Origin: Aquarana catesbeiana
Taxonomy: Eukaryota > Chordata > Amphibia > Anura > Ranidae
DNA: 64,000 nt
Direction: 5' to 3'
Assembly: GCF_042186555.1 (NCBI RefSeq)
Contig: NC_133336.1
Span: 187,574,599 to 187,638,598, forward strand
A program made the position numbers and the translations under genes. The notes under the pieces were generated by a model. That model was not told the DNA's origin. It saw only the letters and a list, made by a program, of their open reading frames with translations, and did not search any database. Shown in pieces: positions 26,301 to 38,300 of this stretch (the stretch's first letter is position 1; every line of letters begins with the position of its first letter).

Positions 26301-29300
26301 CGTTCTTGACGTTCGGAATTTCCGACAAGATTTGTGCGACCGTGTGTATGCAAGACAAGTTTGAGCCAACATCCGTCGTAAAAAAATCTATGGATTTTGT
26401 TGTCGGCATGTCCGATCGTGTGTACGCGGCATTGCTGTTATGAGACACTTTTCGTCCAACTGACACCCGACAGCGGGGCATCATTTTTCCCCCTGACACC
26501 AATAATGGGGCATTATTCCTCCCAATGATGCCAACGATGGGGCACTATTCCTTCCCCTAATACCAAATATGGTGATGTTTATGCCCACTGATGCCTGGAG
26601 AATTTCCACCACCACTGGCCACAGTCCGGCCCCCCCTAAAGTCTGAAGAACAATAAACTGGTCCTTTGTTTATAAAGTTTGGACACCCCTGCCCCAGAAC
26701 ATTGCAAGCTTGCAGGTAGGGGCATTTTATTGGAGATTGGAGAAGTCTTTTCTGCAATAAAAAAGCCTGCCTGCTTGCAGTTTGTGACGGCAGAACTTCA
26801 GTTCTACTTTAAGCCTTTCTCTTTCGGGAATCAAAAAAAAAAAAAAAAAAATGCAAGCTAGCTTGAAATCAAATAGAACTATGATTTTGTTTTCCTTTAT
26901 TTCTTTATCTGAAGCCTTGATCACATTTGAATAGATTTGGAGGAAGTCAAGAGGGAAGACGACTCTATTTAATATCGGACTTACAATTCACAAGGGCAAA
27001 CAAGTCCTTCTTCACTCCATTAAACCAGCTTCAGGTCGGTTATTAGATCAATAATATGTCTACAGGTTTCATTGATGTAAAGGAGACCTTCCTGAATAAA
27101 CATCTAATGTTTTAACTCTTTCTAATCGGGTTACTTTGAAGAACTAATGCAACTTTCCTTAACCATTTTACCCCAGAGGAGTCATTGAAATCTTTTACAG
27201 GTCTGCATTACAATTATATTTAGAACTTACGGTGTGTTATCAATATCAGTATCTTATAAAGGGAATTATATAAAAAAAAAAAAGAATAACGGATATAAAG
27301 AATATAAAGAGAGGTCACTATATGGGATTTTTCCAAGTGCTTGTTGACCACGCCAAGGCCAGCCCTTGCTAACATTGCTATTTTTTCAGTGGTTGCCTAA
27401 TAAAAACAGGTTTCCTATCTTATCTACTGACAGCCTATTATAAATTAATATTTTCTGCTTTTTATAGATACATCAACACCCACACCTGATGAAAAATGGC
27501 TTTCCAACTTGGAAGGAACCAGGTGGCTTGATTATGTGAGGTAATGGCTTTAGATGATTAAATGAGTTGTAATTGAATCCTATTGTAAATAAAGATTTCT
27601 TGATTTCAGAATGTACAACTGTATTGTCTTCGTGGGCCAATGTTTTTTATGACATGCCCATATAGTGTCTAATATGTTTATTTCCTATGGGTGTCAGTGC
27701 CATCTAGTGGGCACAATGTGGTATTTTCCCAATGTTTCAGGAAAGTACCGTATTATAACCCCTAGATAGAGCCAGTGATCAAAGGAAATACACATGAACA
27801 GGAAATTAATCTGAAAAACACCTGACATTCTGTCAGTGAGTTGCCTATAGGAACTAATTAGATTCCGTCTTTCTTGTTCCTAGCACAGAGTAGAAATAAC
27901 TAGCAGGATTTTGATTTGCTTATATAGTTTACCTAGCTGCTTTCCTTTCCTTTTTAAAATAGATAAGCACATTTGTGAATTTTTGGCACATGAGAGGATT
28001 GAGTGATGCATATAAAAACAAAATCTTGTGGCTTCTTAAGATTACTAAAAAATGGTAATGTGGAACTGGGTGACATATGACCACCATTATAACCTCACAT
28101 AAACATAACACCAATATGAGACAATCCTGCCAGGACTTGGGCCTGAACCTGCAACCTCTGCTGTGTCTGATGGTGTCTCTTATTTCTGAGCCAACTGGGA
28201 TGTTGGACAGCAGCATGGACAATTCCTTGAACAATCTTGCCTTGAGCCTTGTTTCTCTTGAACCTTGACCCTTTGCTCCTCCCATGAACTTCTTTTTTTA
28301 CCTGTGCCTTTGCACTTCCTGTTTGCCAGATTATTGTGCTCTCTCAAGCCAATATCTCACTCTTGGCACTCTTGTCCTCAAATACGCTTCTGCTTGATCC
28401 CAACCTGCAACCACTTGTTACAAACCTTTTGGTTTGTTTACTGACTACACTGCTTTATCCCTACCTGTTTTATCTGCTACTTGACCCTAGCTTGGTCAAC
28501 TCCTGTTTGGGCAATCCTGAGGACCCCGACCCGGTACTAACATGTAGCTAACCCATCTCCACCATCAGGAGCTCTGGTTAGTGTTTAGACTCCGCACCTC
28601 GGGGGAGCCCGTGTCATCCACCAGGGTGACCTGCTTCTGTACTTATTCAGCTTGTCAGTGGGAGCCACTCTACTGCTATAGCTAGTGGTCTCCAAGCCTG
28701 ACCCCCTGACCATGACAATTCCAGTACCATAAGCATTCAAATAGAATTGGCCAGGGGCGTAACTACCACCATAGCGACCCATGCGGGCGCTATGGGGCCC
28801 GCAGCCAAGTGGGGCCCAGTGAGGATGAGAGCACCGCCGGCACAGTCTCCCAGCCAGGGGAAGATAGAGGAGAGCAAGAGGCAAGCTGTGACCTGTGCCC
28901 AATGCAGCGTGACCTGTGCCAAATACAGCGTTGCCTGTGCCCAATACAGCCTGGTCTGCCTGTGCCCCATACAGCCTCACTTGTGCAGAGGAAGAGGCAA
29001 GCCACCCGGATCAGCAGAGAGCTGAATTGGCCGATGTAATAGCATTCATTAGAACTTCCAGTGTTCCCAGGGCTCACGTCACATAGCTCCACCTCTTGGC
29101 CTGGCGCCTTTGATAGACAGAACGCCAATCCAATGCGGGACGTGTGATGTCATCAAAGGCGTCAGGCCAAGAGGTGGGGCTATGTGACGATGAGCCCCGG
29201 GAAGACGGGAAATTCAAATGAAAGCTATTACAGCGGGCAATCCCGCTCTCTGCTGATCCGGGTGGCTTGCCTCTTCCTCTGCACAGGTGAGGCTGTATGG

Positions 29301-32300
29301 GGCACAGGCAGACCAGGCTGTATTGGGCACAGGCAATGCTGTATTGGGCACAGGTCACGCTGCATTGGGCACAGGTCATGCTGTATGGGGCACAGGTCAC
29401 ACTGTATGGGGCACAGGTCACGCTGCATTGGGCACAGGTCACGCCGCATTGGGCACAGGTCACGTTGTATGGGGCACAGGTCACGCTGTATGGGGCACAG
29501 GTCACGCTGCATTGGGCACAGGTCACGCTGTATGGGGCACAGGTCACGCTGCATTGGGCACAGGTCACGCTGCATTGGGCACAGGTCACGCCGCATTGGG
29601 CACAGGTCACGTTGTATGGGGCACAGGTCACGCTGTATGGGGCACAGGTCACGCTGCATTGGGCACAGGTCACGCTGTATGGGGCACAGGTCACGCTGCA
29701 TTGGGCACAGGTCACGCTGCATTGGGCACAGGTCATGCTGCATTGGGCACAGGTCATGCTGCATTGGGCACAGGTCACGCTGTATGGGGCACAGGTCACG
29801 CTGTATGGGGCACAGGTCACGCTGTATGGGGCACAGGTCACGCTGTATGGGGCACAGGTCACATTGTATGGGGCACAGGTCACGCTGCATTGGGCACAGG
29901 TCACGCTGCATTGGGCACAGGTCACGCTGTATGGGGCACAGGTCACACTGTATGGGGCACAGGTCACGCTGCATTGGGCACAGGTCACGCTGTATGGGGC
30001 ACAGGTCATGCTGCATTGGGCACAGGTCACGATGCATTGGGCACAGGTCATGCTGCATTGGGCACAGGTCATGGTGCATTGGGCACAGGTCACGCTTTAT
30101 GGGGCACAGGTCACGCTGTATGGGGCAAAGGTCACGCTGTATGGGGCAAAGGTCACGCTGCATTGGGCACAGGTCATGCTGCATTGGGCACAGGTCACGC
30201 TGCATTGGGCACAGGTCACACTGTATGGGGCATAGGTCACGTTGTATGGGGCACAAGTCACGCTGTATGGGGCACAGGTCATGCTGCATTGGGCACAGGT
30301 CACGCTGCATTGGGCACAGGTCATGCTGTATGGGGCACAGGTCACGCTGCATTGGGCACAGGTCATGCTGTATGGGGCACAGGTCAGGCTGCATTGTGCA
30401 CAGGTCACGCTGCATTGGGCACAGGTCACGCTGCATTGGGCACAGGTCACGCTGCATTGTGCAAAGGTCACGCTGCATTGGGCACAGGTCACGCTGCATT
30501 GGGCACAGGTCACGCTATATGTGGCACAGGTCACGCTGCATTGACACTAGGGCAGCTGTGGGGGGGGGCTGTTTTGCAGGGGGCCCCATACAACATTTTG
30601 CTATGGGGCCCTGCTATTTCTAGTTACGCCCCTGGAATTAGCCTTTCTTTGTAGCTATAACAGCTTCCACTTTTCAAGGAATGTTTTTCACAAGATTGAA
30701 GGTAACTGTGGCAATTTGTGTCCATTTTCCAAAACAGCATTTGTGTGGTCTGACGTTCGATGGGAAGACCTGGCTCACAAATCTGCATTTCATTTAATCC
30801 AAAGATGTTCAGTATGGTTGAGGTCAGGGATCAGTGCAGGCCACTAGATGTCCTCCATAACAAACTGGGCAAACCATGTTTTTATGGAGCTGGCTTTCTA
30901 CACAGGGCGAGGGGAGTATTTACAATCTTTTTTCCAGGGGACCCTTTTTTTGGCAGTTTTAACAATAGCGTTGCTTTAAGGTAATCACTTTAATAATAAC
31001 GCAAAATGTTCTAGTTGGAAAATATACTTCACTTTTTCTTTAAAATGTATGTATTTTGTTTCCTATAGGTTATGCCTCAAGAAAGCCAGTGACGTTGCCA
31101 TCTTGTTGGGTGAACGGAGGCGATCAGTAGTCCTTCAAGGTAGGCCATTAATTGGGTCAGTTGAGCTTTCTCTGTAGGAGACCTAACAAAGGTCAATTTT
31201 GTGACCCGTTCCAGACTCTGCTGGAGTCCATTAATGAAAAAAAAAAAAACATATAAAGAAGTGTAGCCCACTAGACTTTAGGGAAGCTTTTTCAAGTTTT
31301 TATGTACTGATGAGAATCTGAATTTAAAGAGGAGCTTTAGCTGGGGAATATTGTCCTTCCCCATGCTTCTGTTCTGTGCCACCATCTTTGAATGTCTTGT
31401 GCATGCACAGATGTGTCGCAGGTCCTTTCCAGGTCCTAAACACTTGACAGAGACCTACAGCACATCTGCACGCGTGCCGTTTGTTTTTGGTACCAGACCT
31501 TGTACAGACCTGCAGTGTGTATGCCAATTGTGTAAAAGGAAGGGAAGAGAAACAAGGAAAGAAAAAATATGTTTTTATGGGTGAAAGTCCACTTTGAATG
31601 TAGAAAGAATTAAATGTCTATCTGGATTCCCTGAATCTCTATGTAAAATAAATAAAAATTCCAGCAGAGAGAGAGAGAGGGAGCCCCTCATAATGGCCAC
31701 AGCAAGTGTACAGACCCATAGAACTCACCAATAGGGTGCATGAAAGATGTTAGGTGGGTTAACTCTCCATCATCCACCAGACACTAAAATATCAATTGTG
31801 CATGGATTGGGTCTTTAATGTTCCAAGTAAATTGACAGGCTCAGTATACTGAAAGTACTTTACACATTGGGTGTCCTGATGCACTTCTTCTTGGGCGTCG
31901 TGTACAAGGGTATACTACAGTGTACACCCACGCGAGGGCCATGTTTACACACATGGGGATGCGCAGGTGCTCCATGCATTCCCGTGCAGGCAGTCCCATA
32001 GATGTCTATTTGAAAACAGCAGCAGGACGGATACATCCACTGCTCCCTATTTGATATCAATTTGATATTTGATGTGCATGGACCCAAATGCATTCTGTCT
32101 GTGTTTGTGGCTGTGCACTCACACTCACAAGAATGTCAAATTGGGAGCAGCGGCTGTGTTCGGGCAGCTGCTCTGTCCCAATAAACATTAATTAGACTGC
32201 CTGCACTGGGATGCACAGAACACTTGTGCATTCCCATGTGGGTAAACACAGTCCTTGCATAGGTGTATGCTGAAGTATTACTACGGGAAGGAAGCCTAAA

Positions 32301-35300
32301 TGAGCTCTATGCCCTGTCTCAATTCCCTTACATTCTTAGTTTTCTTTACCCAAACCACAAACCTCCTACAGTAAGTGGCAAAACTGGTTAAAGAGGAGAC
32401 TGCTTTCTGGAAGCAGTGTGCGAACCAGTTTCTGATGCTCGTAAGGAAACTCTAAAAAACAAAACAAAAAAAACCCCTTGCTTCTCAAAATAGGTTTTAT
32501 CTCTGCTATCTCACAAGGTAACTATAAGTTATGTTTACACTGTAACAAATATTCCCAATGCACTGGGTTTAGAACAACCTCACTTCAATAATTTTTAAGA
32601 GGACCTGTATTGCGGAAGCTCTGCACAAACAAAGGCAAGCTGTGGACAAAGGACTAGTCGCCAGTATTTCCTGTAATCTTCCCACAGCTGATACTGTATC
32701 CAATACTGACTTACCATGCCCTTTTCGGCACAGTGTTTCTTTGTGGAGGAGGCCATCGTGGTAAAGGGAGGGTTTTGCTTCTCATGTTGAGCTACCCCTA
32801 ATGACCTGTAATCAGTTGACTGGTGGGGTAATATTCAAAAAGCAGCAGAAAAAGGGAAAAATACCCAGATCCACAAAAAGGGTGAAGCAAAAGCAGGGAG
32901 ATCTTTGCTTTGCAGGTTGCCAGGTACAGCTTCCCCACCAGCAAGGAGAACAATGAGCAGCACAGTAGTGATATCTCCAAATCTCTTGAGACTAGCTATT
33001 GTAGACAGCAGTGTATTAGCACTCACACTGCAGATATACAGCTAAGAGGCTCAAGACACAGAAAGTGCACTGCTTCTTTTTAGGAGGAATTTAGAATTTT
33101 CAGGGTACTGCGTAGGCGAAATTAACATTTCTAGATTGTAAATCTTCAGTTCTTAAGTTCAGGTCCAGATTTCCATTTAGTGTTGTAGAGGAGGAAATCA
33201 AAACAAATTCGTTCTAGCTAACTATGGCCATTCTTTTCTCAAAAAAATAAAAGTGGTCAGATTCATTCTATGGGTCAAAATTTTTACACAATGTATTTAG
33301 TCATTATAACTGTGCATACCAATCGTGATAAAAGAATATAGTCCTAATTGAAATTCTCTTACTGATGCTGATATTACCATGTCATACAGCAGAGAAGCCA
33401 TTCTCAACCAGGGTTTTATAGAATCCTACGGTTCCTCCAGAGGTTGCTTGAACAATGCCTCTTAGATGATTAACCACTGACATTAACAATCTTTTTCGCT
33501 AAGGGGGGGATTCTTCCGAATGACCACAAATGTAACGAGCATTCTTTCTAGTGACGACCACACTAATATACTCTAAGCTGTAGATAAATTCATTATTAGC
33601 TGGGGGGTTTCCTGAGCCCAGAAAGTAATTTCAAGGGTTCCTCCATGTTAAAAAGGTTAGGAAAGGCTGCAGTACAGTATTGTTAAGTTTTGCTAATATT
33701 ACCGTAAAAAGTTCTTTCCTATACTGATTGTTTTATCTTCCGTGTCATGTGACAGAATCCGAGGATCGGGACTTGAACTGTCTGTTGGCATCGCTGGTCC
33801 AGTTGATTCTGGACCCCCACACACGAACCTTGTCCGGCTTCCAGAGTTTGGTTCAGAAGGAGTGGGTCTCTGCAGGACATCCTTTCATGCAGAGGATAAA
33901 CCACTTTAAAAGATCTGACAAGGAGGAGGTGAGTGTGTTCTTTGAAGTAAAAGTCTACCATCTACTGAGAGAAATATGGGGGCTGCCAATGCTTACCTCC
34001 TTCTGCTGATTTTCTGTTTGTCCCTCTGGATCTAATACCTTCTGAGTCACTGACCCAGGCAAGTATGCAGCAAATTAAGTCATACTTATTCTGGGTTGGT
34101 GACTTAAAAGTATAACTAAAGGCAAAACTTTTTTTTCTAGTTTTGGACAGAGGAGAGATGGATTAGAACACCTGTCCGGTTTTTTATTGCTGTTTGTGCC
34201 CCCCGTTAAGGAGATTCACCTGACACCCTCTCTATTTGTCCTGTTTACCATTATCATCAAATGTGAAAGTAAAAGAAAATCCCAAATTTTGGGTTGTCCT
34301 CAGAACAATTATAGCCAGTGGCGACCGCTCCATTAGGGGCGAAGGGGCGCCGCCCCCCTAATCCATTAGCCCGACCCCTAATTTACATGCAAGGCGCCGG
34401 ACGCATGGATTTCAATGGGGGTTTTTTTTTCGAAACACATGATTAGAGCCTGAGGCTCTAATTGGCTTCAAAAAGGGTGGGCTCCGGGCGCAGAGCACTG
34501 CACCCCGAGCCCACACAGTTGTGTGACAATAGCAAATTAATATTTGCTATTGTCTTCCTGCTTCTTCTCCTGGCCAATCAGTAAGCGGGTCTTAAGATGC
34601 GATTGGCCAAGAGGAGAAGCGACTGTATTGGCCAGGAGCATAAGCAGGGGGGAGCCCGCGGAGGAGGAGATGCAGGGGAGGCTGCCAAATGCCCGTGACC
34701 TAGATGGGGTAAGTGGTGGGCAGAGGAGGCGAGCAACGGGGGGGATGAGGTTGTTCACCGAACGAGGGGGGGTAGGTGGGAGGGTAATTTTGCTTTTATA
34801 GTATTGTTCAAAATTTTCCTATTTATTTTACTAAGGCTTCATTCACACTTGTGCAACTTGAAGTCGCATGACAAATCGCACCCCAGGTTTTTCAATGACA
34901 ACCATTCAAGTATATGTGACTTAATGTGCCAGCATCTTTTAAAAGGTTCCTGCACTACTTTGGTCTAACTTTCAAGAAACTTGCAACCATAGACTGCAAT
35001 GTAAACACTCAAAAAAAGTTGCATGAAAGTCTCACCTGAATGTTATACATGTGACAGTTGTGCAACAGTTGTCCATTATCATTGGTCAAAGCCAAAGTGT
35101 CATCCAAGTCACACCCATGCAAAGTTGCATCAAAGTTGCACTCCAACTTTGAAGTTGGTCAAGTGTGAATGCAGTCTAAGTTATATATATATATAGCACT
35201 GACTGTTCCTCGTTGCAAGAACATTGAACTATTCACATTATTTCTTGCCCCAGAAGAGCTTACAGCCTAATGTCCGTACCACAGTCACACACTTTTAACA

Positions 35301-38300
35301 TTACAGTCATTTTAGTACAATTATCCTTCAAATGCTCAGACTCCCCCCATTCAGCCAGTGGCCTGCTGGGTATTACACAGCTGCCACTCCAGAATTATTC
35401 CAGCCGGGCTCACTGTCTCCTGAATCTCCATTCATACCTATGAAAAAGGTGGTTTATTTTGTGTGGGAACCTTTTCCATAGGAGTGAATGGAAGAATTGC
35501 CCAGCTGGGAGACTTCTACAGCAGTGGCTGTGTGGCTCCAAGCAGGACATACAGCAAAGGTCTCGGAGAAGTGGGTACTGTACAGGTAAGAACAGCACTT
35601 GGGACATGGGATGGTTGCTGGCCAGGGGAGCATTTAAAGGTTAACTGTGCTAAAACTACAGTTAACCTTGCAAAGCCTTAAGGGTAAGTAAATGTCCAAC
35701 AGCATTGGCATTTACCCATAAAAGTGATGCATTAAAGCGGAATTCCGGCCACATTTTTTTTTCTTTTAATTGATCCGAGCAAAACTAATTATTAAATTAA
35801 AAAACGATTATATAATTTTAATGATGGATGTTGCTAAAATAAAAATGTTATACTCACTGGTTTTTCTCTCCTGTTGTGGCTGTTGCCATCATGATTGTGG
35901 GCATGTGAAGCCCAATCAATAACTCTTCCTGGATAAGTTTAGGAGAGGTGCATGCTGGGTAACCAGCATGCACCTCTCGATCTCGCGCATGCGCGATTCA
36001 CTGGAGGCTGTAGTGCCGATTGTTTCTAAAGTTGCCATAACAACAGGCGGCAACGGAGGAAGGTCCCTTCCCGTTGTTATGGCAACATAGATAAACACAT
36101 CTCGTCGCTGTGATCCGCCTTGAATCGCATCATTTCCTGTCAGGAAATAACGCGATTTTTGATCACAGTACTGCCCACAGACTCCTAGGAAATGATAACA
36201 CATCATTTCCCAGGAGCACTTGCGAGCGAGGAAGTGACGAGGAGCTCCACGGACCAGGAAGTGGCAGATTAGGAGGACTACACAGCAACAGGGCAATTCT
36301 GGTAAGTAAAAAAAATTTCCTCCATATGTTTTTTTATAGGTTTAGAGGAGTCTGATTATGAAAAAAAAAATTTCAGGGTGAAACTCCGCTTTAAGGGTAA
36401 TATGCTTTACGTAATACAGCAGCCATCAGCATTTTCAAGTATACAGCCACACACAGCCATTCACTTGTATGGGCAGCTGTACGCAACACCTATAGCTCCC
36501 TGGTTGCAGGAAAGCACCAGAAACGTTACCCTAAAAGACTTTTTGCATGTAAACATTCCCGTGCATGAGGCTTACCAAGAACAAACTAGGGGTTATCATA
36601 TTATTGAGGTATTTATATTTTAAAATGAGTTATAGGATTTATTTAGCAATGGATAGGCTCCATTTTTGACCTGTTACCCTTGTCTTTTCTTGCAGTCTCC
36701 GGTGTTCCTGTTGTTCCTGGACTGTGTCTGGCAGTTTGTGCAGCAGTCACCAACAGCCTTCGAGTTTACGGAATCCTATCTGATGGCCCTGCATGATAGC
36801 ACTTACAATCTGTTCTGTAGCACCTTCACTCACAACTGCCACTGGGACCGCATAAGAGGAAGCCAGGTAGGTACCTGCCCAGGGTGGAATCAAATAAGTG
36901 ACCATCAAGGACCTTAAAGCGGAGGTCCGCTCCACCGCTGCAAAAATTAAAAGCCAGCAGCTACACATACTGCAGCTGCTGACTTTTAATAATCGGACAC
37001 TTACCTGTCCTGGAGTCCAGCGATGTCAGCACCACAGCTGATGTTTCCATCAGCTGTCAGGTGCACGCCGCCTCCATTGCGAGTAAGTGAATCCGGCAGT
37101 GTAGCCTTACGGCTCCACGCCGGGAACCCTACTGCGCATGCGCTAGGCGCCACTCCTCTCTCCTACTGGCCCAGCGCCGGGGGTAAGAGGAGGGAGCCAC
37201 GCGATGACGACAATACCCGCGGCTGAGGCTTCCGGATGTGGGGACAGCATACCTGTGAAAGACAGGTATCCTGGGGCCCCCCCCCCCCCAAAAGGTGCCA
37301 AATGTGGCACCGGAGGGGGGAAGGAGTACAATGAGCGGAAGTTCCACTTTTGGGTAGAACTCCACTTTAAGTCTGAAACATGTAAGTCAATGTGGGCGCA
37401 GCCATCAAGGGCACCCATTCCTACTCCTCTCAGGGTAGAACAAATATTTTTAAGTAGAAAGTAATAAAAAGATATCAAATATGTACGAATGTACACACAA
37501 ATTTAGGTAACTAAGGCTTAAAAGAGAAGTATGGCTGGAGCTTTTTTGGTCATACTTCTCTTGTGGGTCACAAAAGTACGCTTACTTTTGCTCTCCTATG
37601 AATCAGAGTCAGCTTATAGTGAGCTATTGCCTGCTGTCAGCTGACGTGGCAGAGCTGCTCCTGGCTCTGGAAGGATCCTGACATTATTGGCAGGATCCAC
37701 CCAGCTGCCTGATTGACATCTGGCTCTTGGCCTCTCATTGGGCCTGAGACCTGGAGTCAGCATTTCTCGCCCCCTGCCCAGCCTAGCACTCCAGTTGAGC
37801 ACTGGAGGGGGAGAGCAGTGACTAACAGTCACTGGTCTTCCCTCTGAGCAAACCAAGAACTGAATGATCAGCGGTCATGTGATTGCTCTGTTCATGGGCT
37901 TAGAGCTGATGTGGGAAAGCTGCAACCTTACACCGATGCTGCATCTTAGAGATGAGTATGAATGTGTATTTTTATTTTTTTATGAACCCCATACTTCTTC
38001 TCCTTTAAATCCAGGCAGATATAAAAGACACAAATTAATGTATCTCTAACCCTTCAACAAATACAAACTATGTAATCCAGTCCATCGGATAGTGGCGGCT
38101 ATCGAGAAGTGCCCAGGACGAACGGCGCATGCACAGCACAACAGCTGTTGTGACGGCGAGACGGCGCCTGCGCACAATAGCCGACGGAAGAAATTTTTGT
38201 GTCAGATTGTGCCCCGCGCTGGCGAGGCATGTTCATGTCAGTGAGGGGCGGATTAGTACATGATGGGGGTGGATTATTCAATGGTGGCCAGTGCTGCAAA

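Larger units (their letters stand above)
28752..30634. mobile_element. hAT-type element carrying an expanded 21-bp minisatellite
   Basis: Termini CAGGGGCGTAACTA and its complement TAGTTACGCCCCTG lie at the two borders. Flanks GAATTGGC (28744-28751) and GAATTAGC (30635-30642) agree at 7 of 8. Inside are a short left array (28891-28985, minus orientation), a central hairpin (29068-29203) and a large right array (29287-30545). There is no transposase, so it is non-autonomous. Confidence 0.88.

Noticed and set aside
29184..30654. Open frames of 300-480 codons on both strands (Cys/His/Arg or Gly/Thr/His repeats)
   Set aside because: The 21-bp array has a period divisible by three and no stop in several frames. 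The protein pattern is a by-product, with no splice or start context.
36747..36968. Minus-strand ORF over the mtmr11 exon
   Set aside because: Shadow of a coding exon on the + strand.
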